A stretch of DNA of 55,335 bases from ANME-2 cluster archaeon. Its GTDB lineage: Archaea; Halobacteriota; Methanosarcinia; Methanosarcinales; Methanocomedenaceae. The translations under genes and the position numbers were made by a program. Shown here one piece after another: positions 40,587 through 49,450 of the stretch. The notes beneath the pieces are model-generated. The model had not been told where the DNA came from. It did not search any database and was given only the letters and a program-made list of their open reading frames with translations. Each line of letters begins with the position of its first letter. The first letter of the stretch is position 1. The stretch covers positions 1 through 55,335 of the forward strand of contig JAHYIS010000011.1 in assembly GCA_019429385.1 (NCBI GenBank), given 5' to 3'.

Positions 40587-42245
40587 TTATTCATCCCCAG
40601 AGTATGCTTCAAGTGGCACTCCAGCCAACCTAAGTACTTCTATCTGCTTGGCCAATATCTCTGTCTGGAAGGTCTGTACCAGGGTATTCTGTGACCATAA
40701 CCGATGGAATTCGATATTATCAAAGAGAGACAATAACCTGGAAGCAGTTGGTGATTCGCAATCTCGGTCTTCAGGATAGATAGAAATGCACTCCAACCCA
40801 TCATTCTTCATTTCCAATCTGACCTCTCTTTCAATCAGGGCCTGTATAAGCATAGCAAGAAAAAATACAAACAGCAAACCTTCGATTCGAGTAACACTCT
40901 TCAATAGCACAGGTGCAACTTTATGGACGGTCTTTAATTGTTCATGCCTCTTTTCCAACCAGGGCTGATACTTGTAATTGTCCAGAATCTCAACCAACGA
41001 AAGATCCTCACAATTTGTTATTAACGGAAACATCCCATCGCTTCGTGCATCGAAATCGATATTCTTTTTCCTGGAACTCCATTTCACATGGAATCTCTTT
41101 TGTACCATACACTTAAATCTTGTATTTGAGTTTGGACGCCCACGTTTCTCCTGTTTGAAAACAGTTTCCTTTTCTTCAAGAATCTCGTAATCCACCCATC
41201 GATGTGCAAATTCACCAAGCGCCTTATCAGCAGCTTCAATTACCGCATCTCGTGACCGTAACCTGGTTCGTGGATTTCTAAGACGTGTTTCAAGTTGTTC
41301 CAGTTTCAACACGGCTTTCTCAATTAGAGCTTGACGGGAGTGTTTATCCTTATCTTCCTTTTGTGGATCCCATGTCCATAGGATACGAAAACCTTCAGAT
41401 GACCTGATCGGGGATTCAACCATTTTCATCATGTCAGGTTGTCCAGTGTCATTCAGGTTCTGATGCCTCTCAACATTTTCCCAAAGAACCTTATGAGATT
41501 GAATGTATTCCCTGAACCAGCCATCTTCTCGTCTGTTTCGAGGTAATACTGTTATGAACCGACCTTCATTTTCATGAATATACTTCATGTTCTTTCCCGT
41601 GCACAACTTTGAATCTGCAACATATATGAAATCAGATCGTCCTACAAGTTCCCTGAGTACATCCCAAGCTTCCTGATATGTCGGGCTTTCACCGGTATTT
41701 CCATCACACGCTTTGTAATGGATTGGAACTGCACCATCTGCAGTTACCGTCAAAAACCACATCAGTTGCTTGAGGTCTGGTCGATGATCTTTGTTATGAC
41801 CAAATGTTATGTTCAGGGATTCCTTCCCTCGTTTTCTCTCACCTGTTGCTTCCTCGTAGATGCCTGAGAAGGTTATGGTGGTGGAATCATTATGGAACCG
41901 GGACAGGTCCAGCTTGAATTCCTTGATGGCCCGGACAACAACTTCGGTCAAAATAGATGCCCGATCGACATCGAAAAGCATGTCAAGGTCCCGACCTACT
42001 CTGTCATCATTGAGTGAGGTTATTTGTTCTGAATCCAGACCAAAAAGTGTAGGTCGATACCGGGATGCCCAATCATGCAGGTCGTATATCGGTGTTCGAT
42101 GAAGGATGATGTTACGAAGTAGAACTCCTATACTCTTTGAGGGGCTTACTTTTCGGGTGTTGGCTGTGTTGAGATGACGTTCGAGAGTGTCATCAAGTCC
42201 TATCCTTTTGATGAAATGGTTCACAATGGGAAGTGGACCGATCAT
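40587..42245 (-). CDS. IS1634 family transposase
   Basis: A 552-residue transposase of the IS1634 group (IS4-like DDE enzymes). The N-terminus GPLPIVNHFIKRIGLDDTLERHL is of the DUF4277 type common in this family. DDE-type landmarks are FHNDSTTITFSG (first Asp), FIYVADSKLCTGKNM (second Asp) and, after a long insertion, a Glu region around HKVAPVLLKSVTRIEGLLFVFFLAMLIQALIEREV. The frame is complete, so the enzyme may be active. It fills most of the element between the inverted repeats; start at 42245, transcribed away from the accessory gene. Confidence 0.88.
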   Translation of the reverse strand: MIGPLPIVNHFIKRIGLDDTLERHLNTANTRKVSPSKSIGVLLRNIILHRTPIYDLHDWASRYRPTLFGLDSEQITSLNDDRVGRDLDMLFDVDRASILTEVVVRAIKEFKLDLSRFHNDSTTITFSGIYEEATGERKRGKESLNITFGHNKDHRPDLKQLMWFLTVTADGAVPIHYKACDGNTGESPTYQEAWDVLRELVGRSDFIYVADSKLCTGKNMKYIHENEGRFITVLPRNRREDGWFREYIQSHKVLWENVERHQNLNDTGQPDMMKMVESPIRSSEGFRILWTWDPQKEDKDKHSRQALIEKAVLKLEQLETRLRNPRTRLRSRDAVIEAADKALGEFAHRWVDYEILEEKETVFKQEKRGRPNSNTRFKCMVQKRFHVKWSSRKKNIDFDARSDGMFPLITNCEDLSLVEILDNYKYQPWLEKRHEQLKTVHKVAPVLLKSVTRIEGLLFVFFLAMLIQALIEREVRLEMKNDGLECISIYPEDRDCESPTASRLLSLFDNIEFHRLWSQNTLVQTFQTEILAKQIEVLRLAGVPLEAYSGDE

Positions 42246-42295
42246 GTGTGTTTCAAGTCTGAACGGCTCGATTTCGCTTATCTATTATATATAGT

Positions 42296-42321
42296 ACCTA
42301 CCAGTATATATACTGGTAGGT
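42296..42321. promoter_or_regulatory. 26-bp perfect palindrome in the IS divergent promoter region
   Basis: Half-site ACCTACCAGTATA is followed immediately by its exact reverse complement. It lies between the transposase start (42245) and the accessory gene start (42333), where a dimeric repressor could control both. A TATA-like run TCTATTATATATAG sits just to its left. Confidence 0.6.
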
Positions 42322-42332
42322 TTATTGTGTTT

Positions 42333-42698
42333 ATGTATAAGATGATTCCAATGAATGATGTATCTGATTCCATTCCTGGCCTTGATGAATGCCGTCGTAA
42401 GTTCGAGGCTTATCGTGATGAACTTGGTCTGATCGGTTTCATTCTGACAGGGAGCATAGCAGAACGGTTCATGCGTTGCGGTACTGCTGGATGCAAATGC
42501 CAGACGGATCCTAAAGCTCTTCATGGTCCATACTATGAATGGACACGAAAGGTTCAGGGGAAAACGGTATCTGTGAGGTTGAAAAAGAATGAAGCTGAGC
42601 AGTTAATGGAATGGATCGGGAACAAAAGACGTTTTTATGAGATTATTTCAAAGATGGAAAAAATCTCGATTGAAGCAGCGAATTTAATTCAAATTTAA
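42333..42698 (+). CDS. DUF6788-like accessory protein of the insertion sequence
   Basis: A 121-residue soluble protein. The core GFILTGSIAERFMRCGTAGCKCQTDPKALHGPYYEWTRKVQGKTVSVRLKKNEAEQLMEWIGNKRRF matches the small DUF6788-type proteins as I remember them: a GSxxxR-CGxxxCxC zinc-like knuckle followed by HGPYY. Such proteins accompany transposases in many archaea and bacteria, possibly as DNA-binding regulators. The frame is open upstream to 42174, but that part overlaps the transposase start and the palindrome, so ATG 42333 (MYKMIPMNDV) or ATG 42348 is more likely. Confidence 0.65.
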   Translation: MYKMIPMNDVSDSIPGLDECRRKFEAYRDELGLIGFILTGSIAERFMRCGTAGCKCQTDPKALHGPYYEWTRKVQGKTVSVRLKKNEAEQLMEWIGNKRRFYEIISKMEKISIEAANLIQI

Positions 42699-42724
42699 GC
42701 GATTTCAAAACTGCGGAAAATAGG

Positions 42725-43032
42725 ATTAGTGTTGGTTAGTATTGGTTAATGGCGAAGGTATTGGTATAAGAACTATATTAATATTTCTACATCCGAAAAA
42801 AAAGATATTAAATCCCAATTTTACCTTTAATAATCCAAGTTTAGCACTTTTTTTTCTTTCTTTTGGATAATGTCTTCTGTTTTGTCAGGAAAAACCATCT
42901 AAATGTATTTATTACATCAAAATTCACATAAATCAGATTTTTGACTCCATTTATTCTATAATCCATAGTAACTGTCAAAGTTATGTTAAATGTAAGCTGA
43001 AAAAAATCCATATTCAGTGGATTAATGAGAAG
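42725..43032. other. Gene-free gap between the IS and tRNA-Ser
   Basis: No coding frame is supported in these 308 AT-rich bases. The sequence just right of the IS does not continue the broken Cache gene. A reverse frame that runs through this area and the tRNA looks spurious. Confidence 0.4.
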
Positions 43033-43152
43033 CGCCGGGGTTGGGATTTGAACCCAAGTGTACCAGAAGATACAACAGGTCTCGAGCCTGCCGCATATAG
43101 ACTCCAATGAGTCACACGGCTCCGTTGGATTAGTCCGCTCTGCCACCCCGGC
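43033..43152 (-). tRNA. tRNA-Ser (anticodon CGA) with a D-arm intron
   Basis: The 5' end is at 43152. Acceptor GCCGGGG pairs with CCCCGGC before discriminator G. Anticodon stem GCAGG/CCTGT encloses CTCGAGA, anticodon CGA. Variable stem TGTA/TACA and T-arm TTGGG-TTCAAAT-CCCAA follow. About 34 bases (roughly 43095-43128) interrupt the D-arm; removing them restores D-stem GCA/TGC with an 11-base loop and a mature length near 86. Around the junctions exon GACU pairs with intron AGUC (4 bp), flanked by bulges AAU and UAU(A), next to an intron CCAA/UUGG helix, which looks like a bulge-helix-bulge splice site. The 3' half is the right-hand copy of the 59-bp repeat (43028-43086). Confidence 0.88.
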
Positions 43153-43289
43153 AAATAGGGTAGGATGGTGTATACTGTCCGTGAATAGCTTTAAACTTCT
43201 GCATAGAACAAACTGTACAGTTAAATGAACACCGAAATTGATAAATGTTGTGTGAGGAGATAAATTAATGAGTATATTATCAGGTAAAA

Positions 43290-44801
43290 ATGACCGATGG
43301 TTCTTTGAAAAAGGCACGAACAGATGTGAAAAGTAGTGTGAGAGACATCTTTCCCAATAAGCCAATAACGAACAATATTGAGAATGACAAATACCAACTT
43401 TTTTTTTAAGAAGCAAAAGATGCCATATTTCTTGCTGATGAAGCAGGAAACTTCATAGATGTCAACCGTGCCGCCTGTAAATCCCTGGGATATACCAGGG
43501 ATGAACTCTTAGAAATGAATATCAAGGATGTAGATGCTGAGCACAGAGGACATGAAGCATTTCTAAAAGTAATAAATTACATTGTTGATGATATCGATTT
43601 CGAGGTGAACCAGCGCAAGAAGGATGGGACCCTCATGCCAGTGGAGATAACAGGCAATATCATCAATATTAATGGCAGGCTAATAACGATGGCCATTGCC
43701 CGGGATATAACCCTACGAAAGCGAGCTGAAACTGAACAAAATAAACTGTTTCTGGCAATCTCCACTTTAACCGATGGTCTCGCATTGACAGACGCCAATA
43801 ACCTGTTTACTTACGTAAATGATGCTCATGCCCGGATATACGGTTATCCATCTGCAGAGCTTATCGGGATGACCTGGCGGAACCTTGTATTGCCAGAAAT
43901 GATTATTCCAACTGAAAAGGCCTTGCAGGAGACACTTATGAACAGGAATGCAGGCTCTTTCTGCAGCGAGGTCCTTGCTCTTAAAAAAAATGGCAAAACG
44001 TTACCAGCTGAGATCAGGGCCACCGGTCTCTTTGATGAGAAAGGAGATTACCAGGGACATATATGTATCGTTCGGGATATCACCCCTCAAAAAGAGGTGG
44101 AGGAATCCCTTCATAAATATGCTATGGAACTGGAAAAGTCAAACCATGTAAAGGACCTGTTCACGGATATCATTCATCACGACCTTTTAAATTCCCTGAA
44201 TATTTCGCGTAATTATATTGAAATACTTATGGATGACGAAAATGACCCTGAAAAAAAGGGCTACTTAGATGTCATTAACAGAAATATGGTCAAAAGTCTG
44301 GAGTTGATAGAAAGTGCCACTTTGCTCTCCAAACTTACGAGTCTGGAACGTATTGAATTCGAGGATCTGGATATAACGAAGGTCATTGAAAAGGTCATTG
44401 ACAACTTTGAACCTCTTGCCTCTGAATCTGGGATGAGCATTGAAAATCACATCACTCAGAGCATTCCTACCAGAGCAAATCGAATAATTGAAGAAATATT
44501 TGCAAACTATATCTCAAATGCTATAAAATACGGGCGAATGGGCAAAAAGATTACTGTAGATGTCGAGGAAAATACCGATTCATGGAAGGTAAAGGTCATA
44601 GACTTTGGAGAAGGGATAAAGGACACCGATAAGACGGGGATATTTGAAAGATTCCACTCAATGGAAAAGAAAGGAGTAAAGGGTTCAGGATTAGGCCTGA
44701 CAATTGTAAAAAAAATCGCAGCACTCCACGACTGGCGAGTATGGGTAGAAGATAATCCTGAGGGTGGGGCTATTTTTGTATTAGAGATTCCAAAATCATG
44801 A
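43290..44801 (+). pseudogene. PAS-PAS sensor histidine kinase with in-frame stop
   Basis: A frame from ATG 43290 (AGGT upstream) encodes MTDGSLKKARTDVKSS through DKYQLFF and reaches TAA at 43407-43409. It continues in the same frame with EAKDAIFLADEAGNFIDVNRAACKSLGYTRDEL, a PAS domain that clearly began upstream. A second PAS (LTDANNLFTYVNDAHARIYGY), a helical dimerisation region (FTDIIHHDLLNSLNISRNYIE) and a HATPase domain (NYISNAIKYG, DFGEGI, GSGLGLTIVKK) are intact. The first in-frame ATG after the stop is 43515, inside PAS 1, which would give 428 residues. A single G-to-T change (GAA to TAA) next to a nine-T run would explain the stop; a sequencing error is also possible. Confidence 0.7.
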
Positions 44802-44961
44802 CTCCAGGATGGTTTTTTCCGGTTCAACCTTGTTACATCATCCGTACACAGGTAATCTGTTTTCATCACAACCGGGGACGAATCACCCTGTTTCAGTGAC
44901 ACGACCGTATGTATCTGTTGTAGAAGAATAGTCTCGTAATTGAACAAATTGACAGACCAAT

Positions 44962-45591
44962 TCATTCACTAACTGCCGGACCGCCATATCCCCTTACCTT
45001 AAATTCGGCCCCGATTTCCTCTGATATCCGGCGGCATTGCTCGATATCCACGGGCGGCAGGTCAAGTACGGTAAACCTGAGCTTGATACCCTCTTTCACA
45101 ATATCCCTGGCAAAATCCTTCATCGATACGTAGGAATTCTTGTGCAATTGTGGCTGTACAAGCTGCTCATAGGTATTTTCATCATGGGTGTTCAGGCTGA
45201 CCGATATCTCGTCAACACCTGCTTTTGCCAGTTCGTGTGCAACATCCCTGTCCGGAAACTGGAGTTTGGCATGCCCGATAGTATCTATCCGCACCCTGAC
45301 CCCACGGACTTTGAGCCATTGTGTTATCTCAAGCACATCATCCAGCCGGGTCAGCGGTTCTCCCAGGCCGGTGAATACCACTTCGTTGAATTCGGACAGG
45401 TCATATTTGCCAAGTGCTTCGATCACTTCACTGACCTCAGGTTCCCTCGCCAGCACCAGGTTGTAACCGTAAACGCCATCGCCGTAATTCTTCACACAGA
45501 AGATACAGGAACAGGTACACCTATTCGTAATGTTCAGGTACATATTTCCATGTGCGGGGTAGGTAATTGTCCCCGGGTCCGGTTCATTCAT
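44962..45591 (-). CDS. TatD-associated radical SAM protein
   Basis: A 209-residue short radical SAM protein. MYLNITNRCTCSCIFCVKNYGDGVYGYNL has the canonical Cx3Cx2C cluster (C-TCS-C-IF-C). FTGLGEPLTRLDDVLEI is the SAM-binding GEP region, and KAGVDEISVSLNTHDENTYEQL follows. It resembles the small family I know as 'TatD-linked radical SAM', often beside a TatD-type DNase gene, although none is in the window. Substrate unknown. It lies 65 bases upstream of the 3' end of the geranylgeranyl reductase in the same orientation; that gene is transcribed first. Confidence 0.82.
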   Translation of the reverse strand: MNEPDPGTITYPAHGNMYLNITNRCTCSCIFCVKNYGDGVYGYNLVLAREPEVSEVIEALGKYDLSEFNEVVFTGLGEPLTRLDDVLEITQWLKVRGVRVRIDTIGHAKLQFPDRDVAHELAKAGVDEISVSLNTHDENTYEQLVQPQLHKNSYVSMKDFARDIVKEGIKLRFTVLDLPPVDIEQCRRISEEIGAEFKVRGYGGPAVSE

Positions 45592-45656
45592 TCATCTATC
45601 ACTCTGCCACTCTTGTAATCTACTATTATTAATGACCTGTAAACCCTTAAGGTTAT

Positions 45657-46847
45657 TCACCCAAACCCGGCGTTGAGGCTTTTCAACATCTTTTTCACGG
45701 GGTCAGGCAGCCGACCCCGCTGCAGGGCTTTCATCTGCTCCGGGGTTATCATTTTCATGGCCGTGCTCATCATAGGGTCAGACCTCATCAGCCCGTCCAT
45801 CAGTTTCTTGACATATACCGAGGTCCTGATCTCCAGGCCCATCTGCTCTCTCCACCCGTTCTCGTATTCTGATAACTGGCACGTACCTGAAACTGCCCCG
45901 GCAGCTGTTTCGCCAGCCACCCTGCCCCCTACCATGGCAGTGGGTATGCCGCCGCCGTTGGTGGCTATCAGGTGACCTGCCGCGTCCCCGCATATTATAA
46001 TATTGCCTTTCACGGTCTCAGGCGGAGCACCCCCCACCGGTACGATACCGCTGATAATTGCGGTTATCCTGGCATCCTCGAACATCGGTGCCGCCCTGGG
46101 ATGCTCGTACATGAACCTGTGAAGGTAATCCTGCGCAGATACACCTTTTTCGCACAGTGGCTGCCGTATTCCCACACCGATATTTGCAGTATCACCTCCC
46201 TGGCTGATGATCCAGGCATAGCCTCCTGGCGCATAATCCCGTCCGAAGAACATCTCAACCGCTTCGGTATCTATGTCAACTCCGGTAAGTTCGTATTCCA
46301 GCGCCACTGCCCTGCCCATATTGTCGCGGAGGTCGATCAGGCCTGCCGTTTTTGCAGCCAGTGAAGTGGGGCCGTCCGCACCGATAATGACTTTTGCCTT
46401 GATGGTAAATTCACCCTGTATCCCCCTGACCGACACTATATCTCCCTCGATGGAATCCGCACGGGTCCCAACCATCAACTCTGCCCCGGCCCTTGCCGCT
46501 TCCCGGGCAAGGTGTTTATCGAACCGGCTCCGGTCAAGTACATTTGCCGGGACTTCGAACTCCTTTGGGTCAAGGTTGGGAGCAATGAATCGGTGGATAC
46601 GGGTAGAGGTGTGAATACAGCTTTCCGGTATATCCTTAAGCGTATCAGGCAGGTCTGCACCGGGCAGTAATTCTTCCAGTTCTTCGTAACAGGGCAAAAA
46701 ACCGCCACACTGGATCGGGGTGCCGATGTCCTTTTTCTTATCAATGAGCAGAACGCTGGCACCGGAGCGGGCCGCATACATGGCTGCCGTTGAGCCAGCG
46801 GGTCCGGCACCGATAACGATTATATCGTAGGATTCTTCAGGGGTCAT
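45657..46847 (-). CDS. Geranylgeranyl reductase (digeranylgeranylglycerophospholipid reductase family)
   Basis: A 396-residue flavoprotein. The N-terminal Rossmann fingerprint is YDIIVIGAGPAGSTAAMYAARSGASVLLIDKK. The GGR active-site segment QCGGFLPCYEELEELLP, the arginine-bearing VLDRSRFDKHLAREAARAGAEL, a second FAD segment NIIICGDAAGHLIATNGGGIPTAMVGGRVAG and a lipid-facing C-terminal half (YGWREQMGLEIRTSVYVKKLMDGLM-like) follow. It saturates the isoprenoid chains of archaeal lipids, or menaquinone side chains, using reduced ferredoxin or F420. Together with the GGGP synthase at 5602 it supports an archaeal source. Confidence 0.9.
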   Translation of the reverse strand: MTPEESYDIIVIGAGPAGSTAAMYAARSGASVLLIDKKKDIGTPIQCGGFLPCYEELEELLPGADLPDTLKDIPESCIHTSTRIHRFIAPNLDPKEFEVPANVLDRSRFDKHLAREAARAGAELMVGTRADSIEGDIVSVRGIQGEFTIKAKVIIGADGPTSLAAKTAGLIDLRDNMGRAVALEYELTGVDIDTEAVEMFFGRDYAPGGYAWIISQGGDTANIGVGIRQPLCEKGVSAQDYLHRFMYEHPRAAPMFEDARITAIISGIVPVGGAPPETVKGNIIICGDAAGHLIATNGGGIPTAMVGGRVAGETAAGAVSGTCQLSEYENGWREQMGLEIRTSVYVKKLMDGLMRSDPMMSTAMKMITPEQMKALQRGRLPDPVKKMLKSLNAGFG

Positions 46848-46972
46848 TATTTTTTATCTCTTATCCTTTTTAATGGGATACAATAGGCAAAATAGACTTA
46901 AACGTGACTATTTCATGTGCGAAACCATACGTCAATTATAGACTTTTCTAGTCCTGATAAATCGAATATGCT

Positions 46973-48136
46973 TCAGTACATAGAATTATCATGGCTATAG
47001 CTAGAAACAGCTTCCATAAACCTGTTCTTAATCTCCACCGGAGCCAGCGGAATATCCGCCACCGCTTCATTGACCGGCCTGACCACCATATCAATGAATC
47101 CCGGCCCCGGCATCCTTTTCAAACGCTTGAATACGGCCACCAGTTCATCCCCGGTATGCGCCTTCGCAGTATACTGCAACCCGTGCCCCCTCGCCATTAG
47201 TTCCAGGTCAGTGCTTGCGCAGGCAGCAGTCTCCTGGTTCCCTGTGGACCCGTATGCCCCGTTATTAACAGCCACCACGGTCAGGTTCGGCGGTGACTGT
47301 ACCGCTATCTGGGTCAGTGCATTCGGGTTCATGAGCAGACTGCCGTCCCCGTCTATCACCACCACATGCCTGTCCTGTACCATGGCCAGGCCCAGCCCGA
47401 CGGCAGATGCCATTCCCATGGACCCCAGCATATAGAAGTTGAGGGGCCGGTCCCTGATATGGAATAATTCCTTACTTGGAACCCCAATATTTGAGACTAC
47501 TATCTCATCCTCAAACACAGATGCAAGCGAGAGTATGGCCTGGTATCTTGATATGGTGGGTGCCTGTATATGGGTGGTCAATTCCAGCTGGCAGGTCCTG
47601 GGTACTATTGTTCTGGGTGGAGGTGGAAGGGCACAGCAGGACATCTCCCACACTGATGGCTGTATCAGGGCCACATGCGGGCGCTGGTTCTCAAATGCAT
47701 CGATGATGACAGTATCCAGCAGTTCCAGGTGCGAAGGGGTTTCAATAATGGTATATTGTATATCGGCGGCATCAAGCATACCCGGCAGGGCCTGTCCAAG
47801 AGGCACCTGGGCGGAGATACCTTCTTTGTACACCCCCCGCCAGCTTGCCAGAATAGGTAATGGTATGCCATAAGTGGCATTGAGCGAGAGCAGGGCATTG
47901 AACATATTGCCCAGGCCCGTGCTCTGGATGACCATGACGGGCCGCCCGCCACCAAGATAATGACCTGCACAGATGCCTACACCGTTCTCCTCCCGGGTCA
48001 ACTGCACGGTCCTGAAATTGGCTTCAATAAGCGGCAACAGACATTTCATCCTGTCGCAAGGTAATGTTGCAGCCAGGTCTATACTATGCGTTTTTAATAT
48101 TTCAACAACCCGTTCTTCTGGAGATATATCGTTCAT
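46973..48136 (-). CDS. comDE: Sulfopyruvate decarboxylase, fused alpha and beta subunits (coenzyme M synthesis)
   Basis: A 387-residue thiamine-diphosphate enzyme that converts sulfopyruvate to sulfoacetaldehyde. Residues about 1-170 correspond to ComD (RVVEILKTHSIDLAATLPCDRMKCLLPLI, TREENGVGICAGHYLGG, STGLGNMFNALLSLNATYGIPLPILASWRG). The remainder corresponds to ComE, with the ThDP-binding motif VVIDGDGSLLMNPNALTQIA ... VAVNNGAYGSTGNQ (GDG-x-N pattern). In some methanogens these are separate genes; Methanosarcinales have a fused form, as here. It lies 21 bases after the cysteate synthase gene in the same operon, and their pairing assigns both to the phosphoserine/cysteate route of coenzyme M. 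Confidence 0.92.
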   Translation of the reverse strand: MNDISPEERVVEILKTHSIDLAATLPCDRMKCLLPLIEANFRTVQLTREENGVGICAGHYLGGGRPVMVIQSTGLGNMFNALLSLNATYGIPLPILASWRGVYKEGISAQVPLGQALPGMLDAADIQYTIIETPSHLELLDTVIIDAFENQRPHVALIQPSVWEMSCCALPPPPRTIVPRTCQLELTTHIQAPTISRYQAILSLASVFEDEIVVSNIGVPSKELFHIRDRPLNFYMLGSMGMASAVGLGLAMVQDRHVVVIDGDGSLLMNPNALTQIAVQSPPNLTVVAVNNGAYGSTGNQETAACASTDLELMARGHGLQYTAKAHTGDELVAVFKRLKRMPGPGFIDMVVRPVNEAVADIPLAPVEIKNRFMEAVSSYSHDNSMY

Positions 48137-48157
48137 TCTATCAACAGGCTGACACGG

Positions 48158-49450
48158 TCAGCGTAAAAAAAGTCCCATATCAATATTCGGTGAAGTAAGT
48201 TTGAACTCTGGCTGTAAATGGTGAAGCGTGAAATCCTCTTTCAACCGTTCAACCCCACCGCCAGTTATATTGAGGAGTATGAGATCATCCCTGTTCAGCG
48301 CATCTTCTTCCACGGCCTTAACCAGCCCGGCCACACCGACAGCGGCCGGTGCTACAATATCGATGCCTTCAGATTCCTCGAATAGTGCTTTCGCCTGCAG
48401 GGCTTCAGGAGTGGATATCCCGTACAGAGCACCATTCGTATCGGTAAGAGCGTCATAAACACCACCTGGCATCGAATAGGGGGGTTGTCTGTTGGACAGC
48501 ACATCTGCATACATCCGGTCAATGAGCTTCTTTGCACCCGGCATATCAATGTCTTCCACGATATCCCTCCGGCCAAGCTCCCATGCATGTAACATTGGTG
48601 CGAAGGGCAGGTTCTGTACCAGGTGTAACCTGGGCAGGGTTTCGCCGAACCGGCCGTCTCCCCTCAACCGCAAGGATGCCTCCCACGCGGCAATACCACC
48701 GGTTCCACTGCCAATGGCCTGGAAATAGTGGTCGGGCATCCGGCCTATGGTCACGGCGCCATCCAGCATCACGGTACCCATGCCATCCCGCCTGGCCACA
48801 TTACGGGCGCCGCCTTCTGATGTCATGCCTGGCAAGGTTGCGATCTTCCCTGCCATCTGGATGGCATCAGCATAATCGCATGTACCTGCCATGCTGATAA
48901 AGTGGATATTATCTGTGGGCTCTTCGGGTAACCATATCTTGGACATACCGGATTCAGGCACTACAATATATACATCTATATCTGTGCCCACGGCAGCATG
49001 GGCAAATGCCCTGGCCGTATTCCCGGCAGAGGCAAGGACAAGGTTGTGGTTCCCCGATTCCTGCATCAGTTGCATGGTGGGATAGGCTTCAAGTTCTTTA
49101 AAACTGCAGGTCTGAATATGTGCGCCCTGCTCGGGCCAGTAACCATTGAATCCTATGTACAGGTTGGTAAGGCCCAGTTCCCTGGCAAGTGCAGTGCTTT
49201 TGTAGGTCACGGGTCCGGCGCGGGTAGGCAAAGGGGCGCTGACGGGTAGCCAGTCCAGGAACTTTCCCATGCCAGGGAGGTCGTGTACGTGGAGGCGGCT
49301 GGAGGTATAATTGCTTCTGAGCAGACCGGTATCATGGGTGCATGACATCTCATGGTGCTGGTACTGGCTACCACAATGGACACAATCTAACGTGTATTTT
49401 GGATGTTCTGTGCCCATATATTGCAGGGATGGGGTGATTGTAATGTTCAT
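48158..49450 (-). CDS. Cysteate synthase (coenzyme M synthesis)
   Basis: A 430-residue PLP enzyme related to threonine synthase. It converts O-phosphoserine and sulfite to cysteate, the Methanosarcinales/Methanomicrobiales entry to coenzyme M. It has an N-terminal zinc-knuckle-like YTLDCVHCGSQYQHHEMSC, the PLP-lysine region GPVTYKSTALARELGL or adjacent lysine in QTCSFKELEAYP, the phosphate-binding ASAGNTARAFAHAAVG and the PLP-contacting IGSGTGGIAAWEA. The ATG at 49450 has no Shine-Dalgarno sequence. First gene of the operon, with a 9-bp inverted repeat 10 bases upstream that could be an operator or 5'-end hairpin. Confidence 0.88.
   Translation of the reverse strand: MNITITPSLQYMGTEHPKYTLDCVHCGSQYQHHEMSCTHDTGLLRSNYTSSRLHVHDLPGMGKFLDWLPVSAPLPTRAGPVTYKSTALARELGLTNLYIGFNGYWPEQGAHIQTCSFKELEAYPTMQLMQESGNHNLVLASAGNTARAFAHAAVGTDIDVYIVVPESGMSKIWLPEEPTDNIHFISMAGTCDYADAIQMAGKIATLPGMTSEGGARNVARRDGMGTVMLDGAVTIGRMPDHYFQAIGSGTGGIAAWEASLRLRGDGRFGETLPRLHLVQNLPFAPMLHAWELGRRDIVEDIDMPGAKKLIDRMYADVLSNRQPPYSMPGGVYDALTDTNGALYGISTPEALQAKALFEESEGIDIVAPAAVGVAGLVKAVEEDALNRDDLILLNITGGGVERLKEDFTLHHLQPEFKLTSPNIDMGLFLR

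Larger units (their letters stand above)
40534..42724. mobile_element. IS1634-like insertion sequence with accessory gene
   Basis: The element is bounded by imperfect inverted repeats of about 41 bp (40534-40574 and 42684-42724, about 80% matching by eye), with a perfect outer 12-bp end CCTATTTTCCGC / GCGGAAAATAGG. It contains a reverse-strand transposase and a forward-strand DUF6788-like gene with a divergent promoter region holding a 26-bp palindrome. No convincing target duplication is visible, consistent with rearrangement after insertion. Confidence 0.75.

Noticed and set aside
40525-42735. Target-site duplication flanking the insertion sequence
   Set aside because: The bases outside the inverted repeats (TTTCATA on the left, ATTAGTG on the right) do not match.
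32051-43027. An integrase gene that would confirm the putative integrated element
   Set aside because: No tyrosine or serine recombinase was recognised in the interval; the only recombination enzyme is the IS1634-like transposase.
43407-43409. Recoding of the stop in the histidine kinase as pyrrolysine or as a programmed frameshift
   Set aside because: The codon is TAA, not TAG, and both sides are in the same frame, so slippage by one base would not restore reading.
42841-43416. A 191-residue reverse-strand frame
   Set aside because: It runs straight through the tRNA-Ser gene and low-complexity AT sequence, and its translation shows no domain; the tRNA explains the conserved part.
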